This document shows, in pieces, positions 7,415 through 15,940 of a stretch of DNA of 64,000 nucleotides; the stretch's first letter is position 1, and each line of letters starts with the position of its first letter. The notes under the pieces were generated by a model that worked only from the letters and a program-made list of their open reading frames with translations, searched no databases and was not told where the DNA came from. The stretch is taken from assembly GCA_017399225.1 (NCBI GenBank), contig JAFQEB010000004.1, forward strand, positions 1 to 64,000, given 5' to 3'. The position numbers and the translations under genes are program-made. This stretch comes from Clostridia bacterium (GTDB lineage Bacteria; Bacillota_A; Clostridia; Christensenellales; Aristaeellaceae).

Positions 7415-8611
7415 TCAGTCGTTGGTGTAATTATCGAAGTAGCCCTGGATGTACACGATGGGCGTGCCCTTGTCGCCGGAGCCGCTGGTCAGGTCGCACA
7501 GGGAGCCGATCAGGTCGGTCAGGCGGCGGGGCGTGGTGCCCTGGGCAGCCATCTGACCCACCAGAGAGGAGCCGTCCTTCTGGCTGATCTTGGCCTTGAT
7601 GGCGTCCTGCAGCGCCTTGCCGGAAAGGCCGGCGAAGTCGTTGTCCGCCAGGTACTTCAGCTTCAGCTCGTTGGGGGTGCCCTCCAGGCCGGCGGTGTAG
7701 GCGGGGGAGACGACCGGGTCGGCCAGCTCCCAGATCTTGCCCACGGGATCCTTGAAGGCGCCGTCGCCGTAGACCATCACTTCCACGTGCTTGCCGGTGG
7801 CCTCCAGCATCCGGGCCTGGATATCCTCCACCAGGCCCTGGCAATCGCGGGGGAAGAGCTTAATGGTGTTCTCGGTGGCCTTGTTGGAGCCCAGCAGGCC
7901 GTAGCGCTCGTTGCAGCCGCTGCCATTGATGGGGGCGGTCATGATCTCGTCCAGGCCGAACACGCGCTCAGCGCCGGCAGCCTTGAGCAGGCGCTTGGTG
8001 CGGGCGCGGGTATGGATGTCGCAGGTCAGCACGTTCTTGGTGTAGCTGAGGATGGCACGGGGATCGTTGGCAAACACAACTTCCACATCGGCGCCCATCT
8101 CGCGGATCAGCTCGCTGTAGTACTCCACATAATCAACGCCCGTGAAGGGGTGCTTGATGTAGCCGAACAGCTCGCGGTAACGCTCCAGGGACAGCACGTC
8201 GCGGTAAGGATCGACGTTGTGCTTGTCCATCAGATCCCAGTCGATGAGGTGGTTGCCCACTTCGTCGGAGGGGTAGGAGAGCATCAGCACGACCTTCTTG
8301 CAGCCCTTGGCGATGCCGCGCAGGCAGATAGCGAAGCGGTTGCGGCTCAGGATGGGGAAGATGACGCCGACGGTCTCACCGCCCAGCTTTGCGCGGACAT
8401 CATCGGCGATATTGTCAACAGAGGCGTAGTTGCCCTGCGCGCGGGCCACGATGGCCTCCGTCATGCAGACAACGTCGCGGTCACGGGGGGTGATCTCACC
8501 GGACTTGATCGCTTCCTGCACGGAGGCAGTGACGATCTCGGCCAGGTTATCGCCCTCGCGGATAATGGGGGCGCGAACGCCCATCGAAACAGTACCAAGC
8601 ATGCGGCTCAT
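7415..8611 (-). CDS. Coenzyme F420-0:L-glutamate ligase-like protein (CofE family)
   Basis: 398 residues. The N-terminal part (VRAPIIREGDNLAEIV, DVVCMTEAIVARAQGNY) matches the CofE/FbiB ligase fold, which adds gamma-linked glutamate to F420-0 in actinobacteria and archaea. Clostridial homologues of about 400 residues carry an additional C-terminal half, as here (GDGAFKDPVGKIWELADPVV, then a Ser/Gly-rich tail SLCDLTSGSGDKG). No other F420 biosynthesis gene is in the window, so the physiological substrate is unknown and may be another acid-amide ligation. The start at 8611 (MSRMLGTVS) has TAGGAG upstream; longer in-frame starts lack one. Confidence 0.75.
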   Translation of the reverse strand: MSRMLGTVSMGVRAPIIREGDNLAEIVTASVQEAIKSGEITPRDRDVVCMTEAIVARAQGNYASVDNIADDVRAKLGGETVGVIFPILSRNRFAICLRGIAKGCKKVVLMLSYPSDEVGNHLIDWDLMDKHNVDPYRDVLSLERYRELFGYIKHPFTGVDYVEYYSELIREMGADVEVVFANDPRAILSYTKNVLTCDIHTRARTKRLLKAAGAERVFGLDEIMTAPINGSGCNERYGLLGSNKATENTIKLFPRDCQGLVEDIQARMLEATGKHVEVMVYGDGAFKDPVGKIWELADPVVSPAYTAGLEGTPNELKLKYLADNDFAGLSGKALQDAIKAKISQKDGSSLVGQMAAQGTTPRRLTDLIGSLCDLTSGSGDKGTPIVYIQGYFDNYTND

Positions 8612-8692
8612 ACTTAACACTCCTAATCTGTCGGACGAGGGATGAAGCCCGTCCCAAAATGCGGGGAACCCGCTGAGGCCTTTTACTTCAGC

Positions 8693-8721
8693 ATTATAAT
8701 ACAGAATCCCGCTTTGCGAAA
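8693..8721 (-). promoter_or_regulatory. Probable promoter of CofE-like gene
   Basis: Minus strand TATAAT (8693-8698) with a weak TTTCGC 17 nt upstream (8716-8721). The leader would be about 75 nt. Confidence 0.5.
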
Positions 8722-8861
8722 GGGGCAAAATGAAATTTTTGCGTATTTTTTTCGTATTTGTCTTGAGCAAGAGCGGCTTTGCGCCAGAAGAGAGTATATG
8801 CGCTGCGGAGACGGAGTATGCAACGGTGGTCTGACGGCGCTGAAAATGTCGCGGAGGGAAG

Positions 8862-8890
8862 TTGTGTTTCCAAGCAGAATCTGTTATAAT
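8862..8890 (+). promoter_or_regulatory. Promoter of nrnA-nrnA2-surE operon
   Basis: TTGTGT (8862-8867), 17-nt spacer, perfect TATAAT (8885-8890), 36 nt before the nrnA start. Confidence 0.75.
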
Positions 8891-8926
8891 GTTCTACAGA
8901 ATAACATGAAACGCGAGGATACCGCA

Positions 8927-9868
8927 ATGTTCGAACAAGTACTGAGTAAGATCGAGGAGTACGGGACAATCATCATCCACCGGCACAGCAGCCCTGACGG
9001 GGATGCGCTGGGCAGTCAGATCGGCCTGAAGCACATCCTTCGGGAAAACTACCCGGATAAGCGTGTGCTCATGGTCGGCGACGATGCGGGCCGCTATGCC
9101 TTTATGGCAGATTCGGTCATGGACGAGGTGACGGACGAGACCTATGCAGACGCCCTTGCGGTCATTCTCGATACCTCTGCCCGCAAGCTCATCAGCGATG
9201 ATCGCTACACGCTGGCCAGGGAAACCGTCCGTATCGATCACCACCTCTTCTGTGAGAAGATCGCGGACACCGAGGTGACGGACAGCAGCTTCGAGAGCTG
9301 CTGCGGCATGATCGCTGCCTTTGCGAAGGAGAGCGGGCTCAAGCTGCCGCAGATCGCCGCACAGTCCCTCTACACGGGTATGATCACCGATTCGGGCCGC
9401 TTCCGCTATGATGCGACCTCCTCCCGTACACACGAGCTGGCCGCGTACCTGCTTCAGCAGCCCGTCGATACGACGGAGATCTACCGCAACCTCTATGCCA
9501 CGGACTATGCCATGATGAAGATCCGCGCCCAGTTTGTGCTCAAGATCCGCTTTACGGAGAAGAACGTGGCCTACATCTATACGACCCTGGAAGAGGCGAA
9601 GACCTACGATTCGGACGTCTTCGGCATTTCCCGCGGCATGGTCAGCACCATGTCCGACATCAAGGGCGTGGATATCTGGGTCAATTTCACCGAGACGGAG
9701 CGGGGCGTGCTGTGCGAGCTGCGCTCAAGCCGTTATAATATCAATCCCATTGCGGTCAAATACGGCGGCGGCGGCCATGCCAAGGCCAGCGGCGCGACGA
9801 TCCGCGACCGGGAGGAAGCGATGGCAATGCTGCGCGATCTGGACGCGCTGATGGAGGGAAATGCGTGA
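8927..9868 (+). CDS. nrnA: Bifunctional oligoribonuclease / pAp phosphatase (DHH family)
   Basis: 313 residues. NrnA degrades 2-5 nt RNA fragments and dephosphorylates 3'-phosphoadenosine 5'-phosphate. Manganese-binding motifs in order: IIHRHSSPDGDALGS, the ILDTSA region, RIDHH (DHH), and the DHHA1 substrate motif GGGGHAKASGA near the C-terminus. Full length for the family. The start at 8927 has GAGG 9 nt upstream; an in-frame ATG 21 nt earlier has none. It overlaps the next gene by 4 nt. Confidence 0.93.
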   Translation: MFEQVLSKIEEYGTIIIHRHSSPDGDALGSQIGLKHILRENYPDKRVLMVGDDAGRYAFMADSVMDEVTDETYADALAVILDTSARKLISDDRYTLARETVRIDHHLFCEKIADTEVTDSSFESCCGMIAAFAKESGLKLPQIAAQSLYTGMITDSGRFRYDATSSRTHELAAYLLQQPVDTTEIYRNLYATDYAMMKIRAQFVLKIRFTEKNVAYIYTTLEEAKTYDSDVFGISRGMVSTMSDIKGVDIWVNFTETERGVLCELRSSRYNINPIAVKYGGGGHAKASGATIRDREEAMAMLRDLDALMEGNA

Positions 9869-10875
9869 GCAATCAGGAGATCATGAAGCAGATCCTGGAA
9901 AAGCTCCGGGCCTATGAGCGGATCCTGCTGTTCCGCCACGTCCGGGTGGACGGCGACTGCGTGGGCGCCACCAAGGGCATGAAGGATATCATTCTCAGCA
10001 CCTGGCCGGAGAAGGAGGTCTTCATCATTGATGACGAGCGCTCCGAATACCTGGCCTTCCTGGGCCCGGATGATGTGAATGAGGACGACCTCCCCATGGG
10101 GTATAAGCGCTATGAGGACGGATTGTATGAGGATGCGCTGGGTGTGGTGATCGACGTCGCCTCTCCGGAAAGGATCAGCAACCAGAAGTACAGCCTCTGC
10201 AAAGAGGTGATCAAGATCGACCACCACATCGACCGGGATCACTACGGGGATATCAGCTGGGTGGAGGAGGAGCGCTCCTCGGCCTGCGAGATGGTGGCCG
10301 CGTTCTTCGGGGCTTTTCAGGAGGAACTGAAGATCAGCACTTACGGCGCGACCTGCCTGTACACCGGTATGGTGACGGATTCGGGCCGTTTCATGTACGA
10401 GGGCGTCAAGGGCGATACCATGCGTCTGGCTGGGCTCATGCTCGATCAGGGGATCGACACGGAGACGCTGTATGCCCATCTGTACCTCAAGGAATTCGAA
10501 ACGCTGAAGTTTACCTCCTGGGTCTATGAGCATATGCAGATGACCCGGAACGGCTGCGCCTATATCTTCGTGGACGAGCAGACCCGCCGGCAGTTTGGTC
10601 TGAGTCACGAAACCGCCAGCAATGCGGTATCGATGCTCAGCGGCATCAAGGGCTGCCTGTGCTGGCTGGCCTTCATTGAGGCGCAGGACAGCATCCGGGT
10701 GCGTCTCCGATCCCGGTTCATGACCATCAATGAGCTGGCGGAAAACTACAACGGCGGCGGCCATGCCTGCGCCAGCGGCGCGACGGTCTACAGCCGGGAT
10801 GAAATGAACCAGCTGATCCAGGATGCGGACGAGCTGGTGAAGAACTACAAGGAGAATCACGACGGATGGCTATGA
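9865..10875 (+). CDS. Second DHH/DHHA1 phosphodiesterase, NrnA paralogue
   Basis: 336 residues, starting at a GTG that overlaps the nrnA stop (GTGA) with GGAGGGA upstream. It keeps the DHH-family landmarks: FRHVRVDGDCVGA, VVIDVA, KIDHHIDRDHYG and GGGHACASGA. Relative to the upstream NrnA the first motif has VDGD instead of PDGD and the body is 23 residues longer. This is a tandem duplicate that has diverged; substrate preference (oligoRNA, pAp, cyclic-dinucleotide breakdown products) cannot be told. Translationally coupled to nrnA and surE. Confidence 0.88.
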   Translation: MSNQEIMKQILEKLRAYERILLFRHVRVDGDCVGATKGMKDIILSTWPEKEVFIIDDERSEYLAFLGPDDVNEDDLPMGYKRYEDGLYEDALGVVIDVASPERISNQKYSLCKEVIKIDHHIDRDHYGDISWVEEERSSACEMVAAFFGAFQEELKISTYGATCLYTGMVTDSGRFMYEGVKGDTMRLAGLMLDQGIDTETLYAHLYLKEFETLKFTSWVYEHMQMTRNGCAYIFVDEQTRRQFGLSHETASNAVSMLSGIKGCLCWLAFIEAQDSIRVRLRSRFMTINELAENYNGGGHACASGATVYSRDEMNQLIQDADELVKNYKENHDGWL

Positions 10876-11591
10876 AGATCTGTATCACCAACGATGACGG
10901 GATCCACAGCGAGGGCCTGCAGCGCCTTGTTCAGTGGGCGCAGAAGCTGGGCGAGGTGCATGTGTACGCACCCAAGGTGGAGCAGAGCGCCAAGTCCCAT
11001 GCGGTGGAGATCCACAAGGCCTTCGAGGTCAAGGAGGCCCAGGTGCCCGGCGCGGTAAAGGCATGGGCGGTGGATTCCACCCCGGCAGACTGTGTGCGCT
11101 TTGCCGTGCTGGGGATGCACGAACACTTCGATCTGGTCATCTCCGGCATCAATCGCGGCCTGAACATCGGCCAGGATATCATCTATTCCGGTACGGTCAG
11201 CGCGGCGATGGAGGCCGTGGGTCTGGGCGTGAAGGCGCTGGCGATCTCCACCGAGCCGGAAACCTTCGATGACGCCATCGCCCATCTGGACCGCATCTGG
11301 GACTTCCTTGCGGCGCGGGATTGCTACGGCAAGTGCAGCCTCTGGAATGTCAATGTGCCGCTGAAGACCACGGGTGAGCTGCATGTGACGCGCCAGGGCG
11401 GCCCCTATTATTCGGACGATTTCCTGGCCCAGGAGAACGACATGTATCTCCCGCAGGGCAAGGATATCTTCAGCCCGACGGAGGCGTCTGACTTCGACAC
11501 GGACTGCGTTCTTCGCCTGCGGCACATCTCCCTTTCGCCGCTGACCATTGACCGCACGGACTGGCGTACCTTTGAGCAATTCGTGAAGTAA
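10866..11591 (+). CDS. surE: 5'/3'-nucleotidase SurE
   Basis: 241 residues. The signature ITNDDGIHSEGL near the N-terminus, SGINRGLNIGQDIIYSGTVSAAMEA (metal and phosphate site) and FSPTEASDFDTD near the C-terminus identify SurE, which removes phosphate from nucleoside monophosphates and short polyphosphate. The start at 10866 lies 11 nt after AAGGAG; ATG 10872 is the alternative and makes an ATGA overlap with the stop of the preceding gene. Together the three genes could carry short RNA to nucleosides. Confidence 0.93.
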   Translation: MAMKICITNDDGIHSEGLQRLVQWAQKLGEVHVYAPKVEQSAKSHAVEIHKAFEVKEAQVPGAVKAWAVDSTPADCVRFAVLGMHEHFDLVISGINRGLNIGQDIIYSGTVSAAMEAVGLGVKALAISTEPETFDDAIAHLDRIWDFLAARDCYGKCSLWNVNVPLKTTGELHVTRQGGPYYSDDFLAQENDMYLPQGKDIFSPTEASDFDTDCVLRLRHISLSPLTIDRTDWRTFEQFVK

Positions 11592-11600
11592 ACAAGCAAC

Positions 11601-11627
11601 GGAGCCGCATCCTTTTGGATGCGGCTC
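11601..11627 (+). terminator. Terminator hairpin after surE
   Basis: Stem GGAGCCGCATCC / GGATGCGGCTC with a TTTT loop, 10 nt past surE; the following T-run is short. The same 12-nt arm recurs at 11746-11773. Confidence 0.7.
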
Positions 11628-11680
11628 TTCCCATATTCAAAGGCAGCAGGTTCGAATGGGCAGATTCATCACCGTGTAGG

Positions 11681-11720
11681 AGAGGAGAGTGCTTCCCGAT
11701 CGCCCTCTCCACTCCTTCGG
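11681..11720 (-). repeat. Dispersed repeat, copy B
   Basis: Reverse-strand match to 2397-2436 (37 of 40 by eye). Here the inner inverted repeat has one mismatch. It sits between two terminator hairpins in the gap separating convergent genes. Confidence 0.7.
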
Positions 11721-11745
11721 CTGAAGGGAGTATGCTGTAAAAGAA

Positions 11746-11773
11746 GGAGCCGCATCCGAAAGGATGCGGCTCC
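11746..11773 (-). terminator. Terminator of the ABC-nuclease operon
   Basis: Perfect 12-bp stem GGAGCCGCATCC / GGATGCGGCTCC with a GAAA tetraloop; on the minus strand it is followed by TTCTTTT. It lies 21 nt past the stop of the two-repeat protein. Confidence 0.8.
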
Positions 11774-11794
11774 GGGTGTATGGGATCGGAGTTC

Positions 11795-13129
11795 TTACTC
11801 GTTGGGCAGCTGCACGTCGTACAGGCCAGCGGGGAACTGAGACACGCCGATCTTGGCGATGTCGGAGATGTAGGTAACGTTGGAGGTGCTCATGGTGGTG
11901 TAGGTGTTGTAGGTGCCAATGTAGTACTGGCCCAGCTCGCCCAGATCACCGACCAGGGTGTGGCGCTCGGCGTCCCAGGTGTAGGGGACGGAGGGCTCGG
12001 CCTCGATCTTCTGGGTGTTCTTCAGAGAGCCGTCGTCCTTGGCATAGGTGGTGATGTTGACGTAGCTCTTCACGCCGTCCTTCAGGAAGTACAGGTAGTA
12101 GCCGCCCTCGGTCTCCTCCAGGTAGACAGCCACAGCGTCGGAGAGGGACTCGGAGGTCGCCAGGTAGTTGCCGGACATTTCGCCGGTCAGGTACAGCGTG
12201 GCGGGAGCCGCCAGGCCGTTCTGCTGCAGGGCGAAGACGTAGGCCTTGCCGACCTCGGGGGTCTCCACCAGCTCAGGAACGATGGTGGCGAAACCGGCCG
12301 GGAACTGGGAGGCGCCGATCTTGGTCACGTCAGCAATGTAGGACACGTTGGAGGTGCTGATGGTGTTGTAGGTGCTGTAGGTGCCCAGGTAGAACTGGCC
12401 CAGATCGCCCAGATCAGCGACCATGGTGCCGCGCTCAGCGTCCCAGGTGTAGGGCACGGAGGGAGCATCCTCGATCTTCTGGGTGTTCTTCAGGGAGCCG
12501 TCATCCTTGGCGTAGGTGGTGATGTTGACGTACTTCTTCGCTTCGCCGGCGTTGAAGTAGATGTAGTAGCCGCCCTCGGTCTCCTCGATGTACACATCGA
12601 CAGCGTCCAGGACGTTAGCGGTGGTGCCCAGGTAGTTGCCGGACATCTCGCCGGACAGGTACAGGGTCGTGGGCGGGGTCAGGTTGTTCTGGTTCAGCGC
12701 GAACTTGTAGGCCTTGCCGACCTCAGGGGTCTCCACATACACAACGCCAGTGGTGGCAACGGCGGGAACCTTGTGGTTGAAGGCCGCGGTCACGGACTCG
12801 CCGGCTTCGTTCTTCACGGTGCCGGTCAGGACGTAGACCACTTCTTCGGGGCTCTTCTCGTTCACGTCGATGGTCACGGTCTTGTTCTCGTTGACGATGA
12901 CCTTCACGGCGTCGGTGTCAACGGTCCACTCAACAGCGTACTCAATGCCGCCGATGTTCACAACGCCGACCAGGTCATAGTCGGTCATGGTGGTCTCGGG
13001 GCTGTTCTTGTACATCAGGCGCAGGTAGGAACGGGCGGCAGCCAGGTCAGCGTCGACCGTCTCAGCCATACCCATGCAGGCGGTGCAGCACAGGGCCAGC
13101 AGCGTTACAAGAGCGATCAGTTTCTTCAT
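11795..13129 (-). CDS. Secreted protein with two tandem copies of an unknown ~155-residue domain
   Basis: 444 residues. A signal peptide (to about residue 22) is followed by an Ig-like segment (about 50-125, ending KVPAVATTG). Two internal repeats follow at about 133-286 and 289-444. Each starts ETPEVGKAY.FAL.Q, contains LYL.GEMSGNYL.T, then YVNITTYAKDDGSLKNTQKIE, SVPYTWDAER, and ends ISTSNV.YI.D..KIG.SQFPAG. I do not recognise the domain. It is the last gene of a run that encodes a secreted nuclease and an ABC importer, 23 nt after the nuclease, so an extracellular substrate-binding or attachment role is plausible but unproven. Confidence 0.75.
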   Translation of the reverse strand: MKKLIALVTLLALCCTACMGMAETVDADLAAARSYLRLMYKNSPETTMTDYDLVGVVNIGGIEYAVEWTVDTDAVKVIVNENKTVTIDVNEKSPEEVVYVLTGTVKNEAGESVTAAFNHKVPAVATTGVVYVETPEVGKAYKFALNQNNLTPPTTLYLSGEMSGNYLGTTANVLDAVDVYIEETEGGYYIYFNAGEAKKYVNITTYAKDDGSLKNTQKIEDAPSVPYTWDAERGTMVADLGDLGQFYLGTYSTYNTISTSNVSYIADVTKIGASQFPAGFATIVPELVETPEVGKAYVFALQQNGLAAPATLYLTGEMSGNYLATSESLSDAVAVYLEETEGGYYLYFLKDGVKSYVNITTYAKDDGSLKNTQKIEAEPSVPYTWDAERHTLVGDLGELGQYYIGTYNTYTTMSTSNVTYISDIAKIGVSQFPAGLYDVQLPNE

Positions 13130-13152
13130 GGTGATAACTCCTTCTGTGCAGT

Positions 13153-14457
13153 TTATTCGTGAATGTTGATGTTCTTCATGGTCAGAACTTTGATCTGGTG
13201 GATGCCATCGTAGAAGTCCACAACGCCCCGGACGTCGATCATCTTGCCGTAGAAGGCGTCTTCGGTGACCAGCTTTCCGGCGTCATCCATGAGGACGGCT
13301 GTGCGGACGAGGATCGTTACACCCTCGCTCTCACAGGTCAGGGTCATGGCGCCGTCGGAGGAGGAATCCTCGTTGTCCGTGGTGTAGACGTGCTTCACCT
13401 TAAGATCCTTCATCTCGATCGAGGTGCTCATGGCAAGCTCCGCATAGCTGTAGATGCTTTCGCTCTCTTCGCCCTTGACGGTCACCTTGCCGTTGGCAAA
13501 GACAGCAGGGGAGGTGAGGACGTAGGCGGGGGAATGGCCCTCGCTCAGCTTCTGGATGTTGCCGGGATCCTTGGGCTTCATCATCCGGTAGGTGAGGCCG
13601 GAAACCTGCCAGGTTCCGCCCGCCTCGTAGTACTGCAGCGTGCCGACGATGCGTACCTCGTTGCCGACGCTGAGGATACCAAGTCCCGCGCCGGACAGCC
13701 CGTAGCCATAGTACACGGACATGCCGTAGTACATGTCGGTCTCCGGATCATAGGCTTCTACAAACACCGAGTTGTTGTTGTTCATGGTAACGACGCCGTT
13801 GAATGCGACCTTCATGCCGTTGTAGGCGCTGAGGTTGGTGCGCAGCTCCTTGAGCGTCATTTCCACAGCCTCGCCGTAGTAGAAATCGGGATCCTTCTGC
13901 CCGGAGTAAACGTTCAGCTTCAGCTGACGCGCCTGCTCCAGAGCATTGCTGCAGATGCTGCCGTAGCGGTTGTTGGCGGTGGAGTTGGCCTTGCACAGGC
14001 CATTTTGCAGCAGCTCCAGGTTCAGACACCGGTATTCGCTGCTGTCATCGGGCTTGTACCAGACCCACACCAGATGCCGATCGCCGGTGGAATCAAGGTT
14101 CCACTGATGATCGTCGGATTCCACGATGATGGAAACGGCGCCCGTGAGCTTTTCGCGGGTAAAGGCAGCGGCCTTTTTGCCGTATTCCTCGATCTTGCCG
14201 GTGGTCTCAGGGGTGTTGACGGCCAGATAGCGCGCCTTGAGCACGCCGCTTTCCACAATGGCCTCAGAAACATGGAAGTGCGTGGTGTCGCCGTCGACGA
14301 AGGTCTTCACGGTCACCTCGGCCTTCTTGGTTTCGGAGTCCATGTTCAGCCGGAGCTGCCCTGCGTAGTCAACAGGCTCCGCAGGGGCTTCGGCCAGAGC
14401 CGGGATGCAGGCAAGCAGCATCAGCAGACTCAGGAGCAGGGAAATTGCTTTTTGCAT
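13153..14457 (-). CDS. Secreted thermonuclease-family protein with C-terminal OB-like region
   Basis: About 434 residues with a signal peptide ending PALAEA. The staphylococcal-nuclease domain (about 40-190) reads VKTFVDGDTTHFHV, ARYLAVNTPET...EEYGKKAAAFT, GDRHLVWVWY and LNLELLQNGLCKA. The Arg of ARYL, Glu of NTPET and Arg of GDRHL match the three catalytic residues of SNase. The rest (about 200-434) contains OB-like beta-rich segments (KVAFNGVVTMNNNNSVFVEA, VGNEVRIVGTLQYYEAGGTWQVSG). It likely cuts extracellular nucleic acid. A GTG at 14466 is an alternative start; neither has a strong ribosome binding site. Confidence 0.85.
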   Translation of the reverse strand: MQKAISLLLSLLMLLACIPALAEAPAEPVDYAGQLRLNMDSETKKAEVTVKTFVDGDTTHFHVSEAIVESGVLKARYLAVNTPETTGKIEEYGKKAAAFTREKLTGAVSIIVESDDHQWNLDSTGDRHLVWVWYKPDDSSEYRCLNLELLQNGLCKANSTANNRYGSICSNALEQARQLKLNVYSGQKDPDFYYGEAVEMTLKELRTNLSAYNGMKVAFNGVVTMNNNNSVFVEAYDPETDMYYGMSVYYGYGLSGAGLGILSVGNEVRIVGTLQYYEAGGTWQVSGLTYRMMKPKDPGNIQKLSEGHSPAYVLTSPAVFANGKVTVKGEESESIYSYAELAMSTSIEMKDLKVKHVYTTDNEDSSSDGAMTLTCESEGVTILVRTAVLMDDAGKLVTEDAFYGKMIDVRGVVDFYDGIHQIKVLTMKNINIHE

Positions 14458-14485
14458 GGCTTTCACTCATTCCGGAAAATCAGGA

Positions 14486-15877
14486 TCAGAAAGCGGATTC
14501 GCACTTGGTGATGGCCTCCTTGAAGGCCTCGGTAATGACGGTTTCAGCGTCGCCGGCCTTGCTCAGGCAGGTGACCAGCAGAGTGCCGACCTCGCTGCGG
14601 GCGTCGGAGGAACCGGCGAAGGCAGGGGAGGTGTAGTAGGCGTCCTTCTGCTCCAGACAGACCTTGGCGGACAGGGCAGCAATGTTGTCGCCGCCGTCGG
14701 CGTTGGCGATGAACTCGGCATACACGGGATGCTCGGCAACGCTCTTCAGGACGGGCACATAGCCGGAGGCCATGGAGAACTCAGCCTGGAACTCGACGGT
14801 GGTGGTCAGGTACTTGACGAACAGCCAGGAAGCGGCGACCTCCTGGGGATTGGCCTTCTTGAAGATGCACAGGGAGGGACCCTGGGAGATGACCTTCTTG
14901 TTGTTGGGATCAGCCTGAGGGATGGAGGTGATGCCAACCTCGAAGGGATAGGTGCCGTCAGCGTTCTTCGCGGGACGCTGGTGGGTAGCGCCGGCGGAGG
15001 AGCCGATGGACATGTAGCTGTTGGTGACCTCGGGCTTCAGCTCGACGAACAGGCCGGAGGTGTAGGCGCCGAACAGGGTCTGGGTGGTGATGTAGCCCAT
15101 TTCATACCAGTCGCGGAAGCGCTTGATGAAGGCGTGGTTTTCGGCATTGTCGAACAGGAAGTGCGGGGCAGCGGCGCTGGTGTAGGGAGTCTTCAGCTGC
15201 TCGCACATGGTGATGAACCAGTTGGCCTCGGAGTCATAGCCCAGGGGGATGGAGTTGGGGTCGACCGCAACGATCTGCTCGAACACGGCTTCCAGCTCGT
15301 CCCAGGTGGTGGGCACGGGGATGTTGTTGGCGTCGAAGAAGGTCTTGTTGTAGTACAGGACCTCGGTGGACTTGGACATGGGCAGGGTGTACATCAGGCC
15401 GTCACCGAACTGGGCGCCCTCGCTGTAATAGCCCTCGATGAAGTCAGCCTTCTGCTCAGCGGTCAGGCCCATCACTTCGGTGGTGCCGTCAGCACGGGTC
15501 ACAGTGGCAGTGCTGTCGATGTAGCCGTCCAGGGTCTGCACCGAACGGGCCAGGTTGTACAGGGCCACGTGATCGGGGTAGCAGTAAGCGATGTTGGGCT
15601 GGGCGCCGACGGTGATCTCCTTGGAGATCTGGTCGCGCACGTCATCGTAGCCGCCCACAGAGGTGTACTCAATGTGGATGTTGGGATAGATGGCGTTGAA
15701 CTCCTCAATGTAGGGGTCCAGCACCGCGGTCAGGTTAGAACCCATGGTGTGGTAGAACTTGATGGTGACGTCGCTGCCGTCGTAGGCAACAACTTCATCA
15801 GCGGACGCGGAAACCATGCCGAACATGCTGATCAGCAGGCACAGCGCCAGGAGGGTGGAGATGAGCTTCTTCATCAT
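14486..15877 (-). CDS. Extracellular solute-binding protein of a carbohydrate-type ABC importer
   Basis: 463 residues, SBP family 1 (UgpB/MalE-like): IKFYHTMGSNLTAVLDPYIEEFNAIYPNI, GAQPNIAYCYPDHVALY, STEVLYYNKTFFDANNIPVPTTWDEL and KKANPQEVAASWLFVKYLTT. The signal peptide ends VSASADE and has no lipobox cysteine, unusual for a binding protein of a monoderm. Upstream GGAAGGA is a good ribosome binding site. The family takes up oligosaccharides or glycerol-3-phosphate; the presence of a nuclease gene next door raises nucleotide-derived substrates as an alternative. Confidence 0.9.
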   Translation of the reverse strand: MMKKLISTLLALCLLISMFGMVSASADEVVAYDGSDVTIKFYHTMGSNLTAVLDPYIEEFNAIYPNIHIEYTSVGGYDDVRDQISKEITVGAQPNIAYCYPDHVALYNLARSVQTLDGYIDSTATVTRADGTTEVMGLTAEQKADFIEGYYSEGAQFGDGLMYTLPMSKSTEVLYYNKTFFDANNIPVPTTWDELEAVFEQIVAVDPNSIPLGYDSEANWFITMCEQLKTPYTSAAAPHFLFDNAENHAFIKRFRDWYEMGYITTQTLFGAYTSGLFVELKPEVTNSYMSIGSSAGATHQRPAKNADGTYPFEVGITSIPQADPNNKKVISQGPSLCIFKKANPQEVAASWLFVKYLTTTVEFQAEFSMASGYVPVLKSVAEHPVYAEFIANADGGDNIAALSAKVCLEQKDAYYTSPAFAGSSDARSEVGTLLVTCLSKAGDAETVITEAFKEAITKCESAF

Positions 15878-15940
15878 GATGTGTTTTCCTTCCTTCCTTA
15901 GAGTAGAGTGAGAATTATGTAAAAGACGGATCTCCGTCCT

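Larger units (their letters stand above)
8612..8926. other. 315-nt gap between divergent genes
   Basis: Holds the promoters of the CofE-like gene and nrnA. A short hairpin (GGACG...CGTCC) can form in the CofE-like leader near 8630-8655. I see no gene or riboswitch that I can name; the remaining sequence is A+T-rich near 8720-8760 and otherwise unremarkable. Confidence 0.6.

Noticed and set aside
8612..8690. Riboswitch in the leader of the CofE-like gene
   Set aside because: Only one short hairpin is visible and no conserved aptamer motif that I know.
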